Part shown: in pieces, positions 37,762-38,646 of the stretch
How positions within the stretch are numbered: position 1 is the first letter of the stretch
Layout of the letters: each line of letters begins with the position of its first letter
Assembly: GCA_014380425.1 (NCBI GenBank)
Contig: JACMJX010000008.1
Location: 1-38,646 of the forward strand
Length of the DNA stretch: 38,646 nucleotides
Reading direction: 5' to 3'
Origin: Chitinophagaceae bacterium
Lineage (GTDB): Bacteria; Bacteroidota; Bacteroidia; Chitinophagales; Chitinophagaceae
Notes under the pieces: generated by a model
Told to the model about the DNA's origin: nothing
The model's database searches: none
Seen by the model: only the letters and a program-made list of their open reading frames with translations
Position numbers and translations under genes: made by a program

Positions 37762-38646
37762 ATGGAGCATGTTAAGGAAGAATCCTCAATAAATGGTTCC
37801 ATCAACCAGTTCCCGGTGGTCGGTATCGGTGCTTCAGCAGGAGGACTGGATGCCTTTAAATCATTCATAAAGGCCATACCTGACAATTGCGGTATGGCCT
37901 TTATTCTAGTACAGCATCTACATGCAGACCATGCCAGTTCATTGCCGGAGATACTCCAACGCGAAACATCTATTCCGGTACAGGAGATTAGCGATCGGGT
38001 GACCGTACAACCCAACACGATTTACGTGATTCCTTCCAATAAAATGCTGGTGGCTTCTGACGGCATTTTGGAACTAAGCCCGCGACCAGAAAAAGGTCAG
38101 CCCAATAACGTGATTGATGTCTTTTTCTCTTCCCTGGCCGAAGTTCACCAAAGCCGCTCGATTGGTATCATCTTATCGGGAACCGGTTCAGATGGAACGG
38201 CAGGGCTCAAACAAATCAAAGACCAGGGCGGCATTACCTTTGCGCAGGAAGTGGCAGGAGCTGAGTTTGGAGCGATGCCGCAAAGTGCAATAGACCAGGA
38301 CGTTGCTGATTTTGTAGCGAATCCGGAAAAAATGCCGGAGCAGTTAATGCGCCTAAACCAGGCCCTGCATGTACCTGTGATTGCTGGCACAGAGTCTTCT
38401 GTTAACAGTAGTGAAGAAGAAAGCTTCAAACAGATTCTTACGGTGCTCCGCACACGCAAGGGGATGGATTTTACATATTACAAACAAACTACGATTCGTC
38501 GTCGTATTCTGCGTCGCCTTGCCCTGATAAATAAAGAGTCGGTGAAGGAGTACATGGAATTTCTGCATCAAAATAACCCGGAACAGGACATCCTGTTTCA
38601 GGATATGCTCATACCCGTAACCACGTTCTTTCGCGATACGAAATCA
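37762..38646 (+). CDS. CheB/CheR fusion protein (chemotaxis-type methylesterase plus start of methyltransferase), 3' end outside window
   Basis: Open frame from ATG 37762 to the window end, absent from the ORF track. FPVVGIGASAGGLDAFKSF, FILVQHLHADHAS, IILSGTGSDGTAGLKQI (CheB), then FKQILTVLRTRKGMDFTYYKQTTIRRRILRRL...FQDMLIPVTTFFRDTKS (CheR). Confidence 0.92.
   Translation, partial: MEHVKEESSINGSINQFPVVGIGASAGGLDAFKSFIKAIPDNCGMAFILVQHLHADHASSLPEILQRETSIPVQEISDRVTVQPNTIYVIPSNKMLVASDGILELSPRPEKGQPNNVIDVFFSSLAEVHQSRSIGIILSGTGSDGTAGLKQIKDQGGITFAQEVAGAEFGAMPQSAIDQDVADFVANPEKMPEQLMRLNQALHVPVIAGTESSVNSSEEESFKQILTVLRTRKGMDFTYYKQTTIRRRILRRLALINKESVKEYMEFLHQNNPEQDILFQDMLIPVTTFFRDTKS

Noticed and set aside
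1-38646. CRISPR arrays, transposases, integrases, phage genes, toxin-antitoxin or defence islands
   Set aside because: No direct-repeat arrays or matching protein motifs were seen in either strand's ORFs.

Overview
The window is an ordinary-density chromosomal segment from a Bacteroidota genome, probably Chitinophagaceae-like (inferred from gene content and TAnnTTTG-type -7 motifs). I saw no mobile elements, CRISPR arrays, rRNAs or convincing tRNAs. The centre (about 10.9-26.7 kb) is one co-directional respiratory cluster: alternative complex III (actA-F), then cytochrome c oxidase subunits and assembly genes (coxB, coxA, ctaB, two subunit III genes, subunit IV, SCO, DUF420/CtaM). Flanking genes are: a T9SS C-terminal domain protein (5'-truncated by the window), an AraC regulator, a DEAD-box helicase, BlaI/M56, MscS, AsmA, a START protein, purN, an MGMT-like/DUF5522/trmB cassette, serine acetyltransferase, mnmH-selD, a GH43, an alpha/beta hydrolase split by one in-frame TAA, a Mn-catalase, and a CheB/CheR fusion that runs off the 3' end and is missing from the ORF track. 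I did not find a clear new multi-gene defence or biosynthetic system. The best leads are: (i) a canonical EF-hand loop (DLDHNGILSEAE) inside the DUF420/CtaM oxidase assembly protein; (ii) a structured leader/attenuator candidate upstream of the serine acetyltransferase gene; (iii) a cloverleaf-like inverted-repeat element between the AsmA and START genes; (iv) paired dyads over the Mn-catalase promoter; (v) overlapping dyads upstream of blaI; (vi) an overlapping trmB-DUF5522-MGMT-like cassette in which the alkyltransferase Cys is Ala; (vii) a nonsense-split hydrolase. All calls were made by eye; no searches or folding were run.
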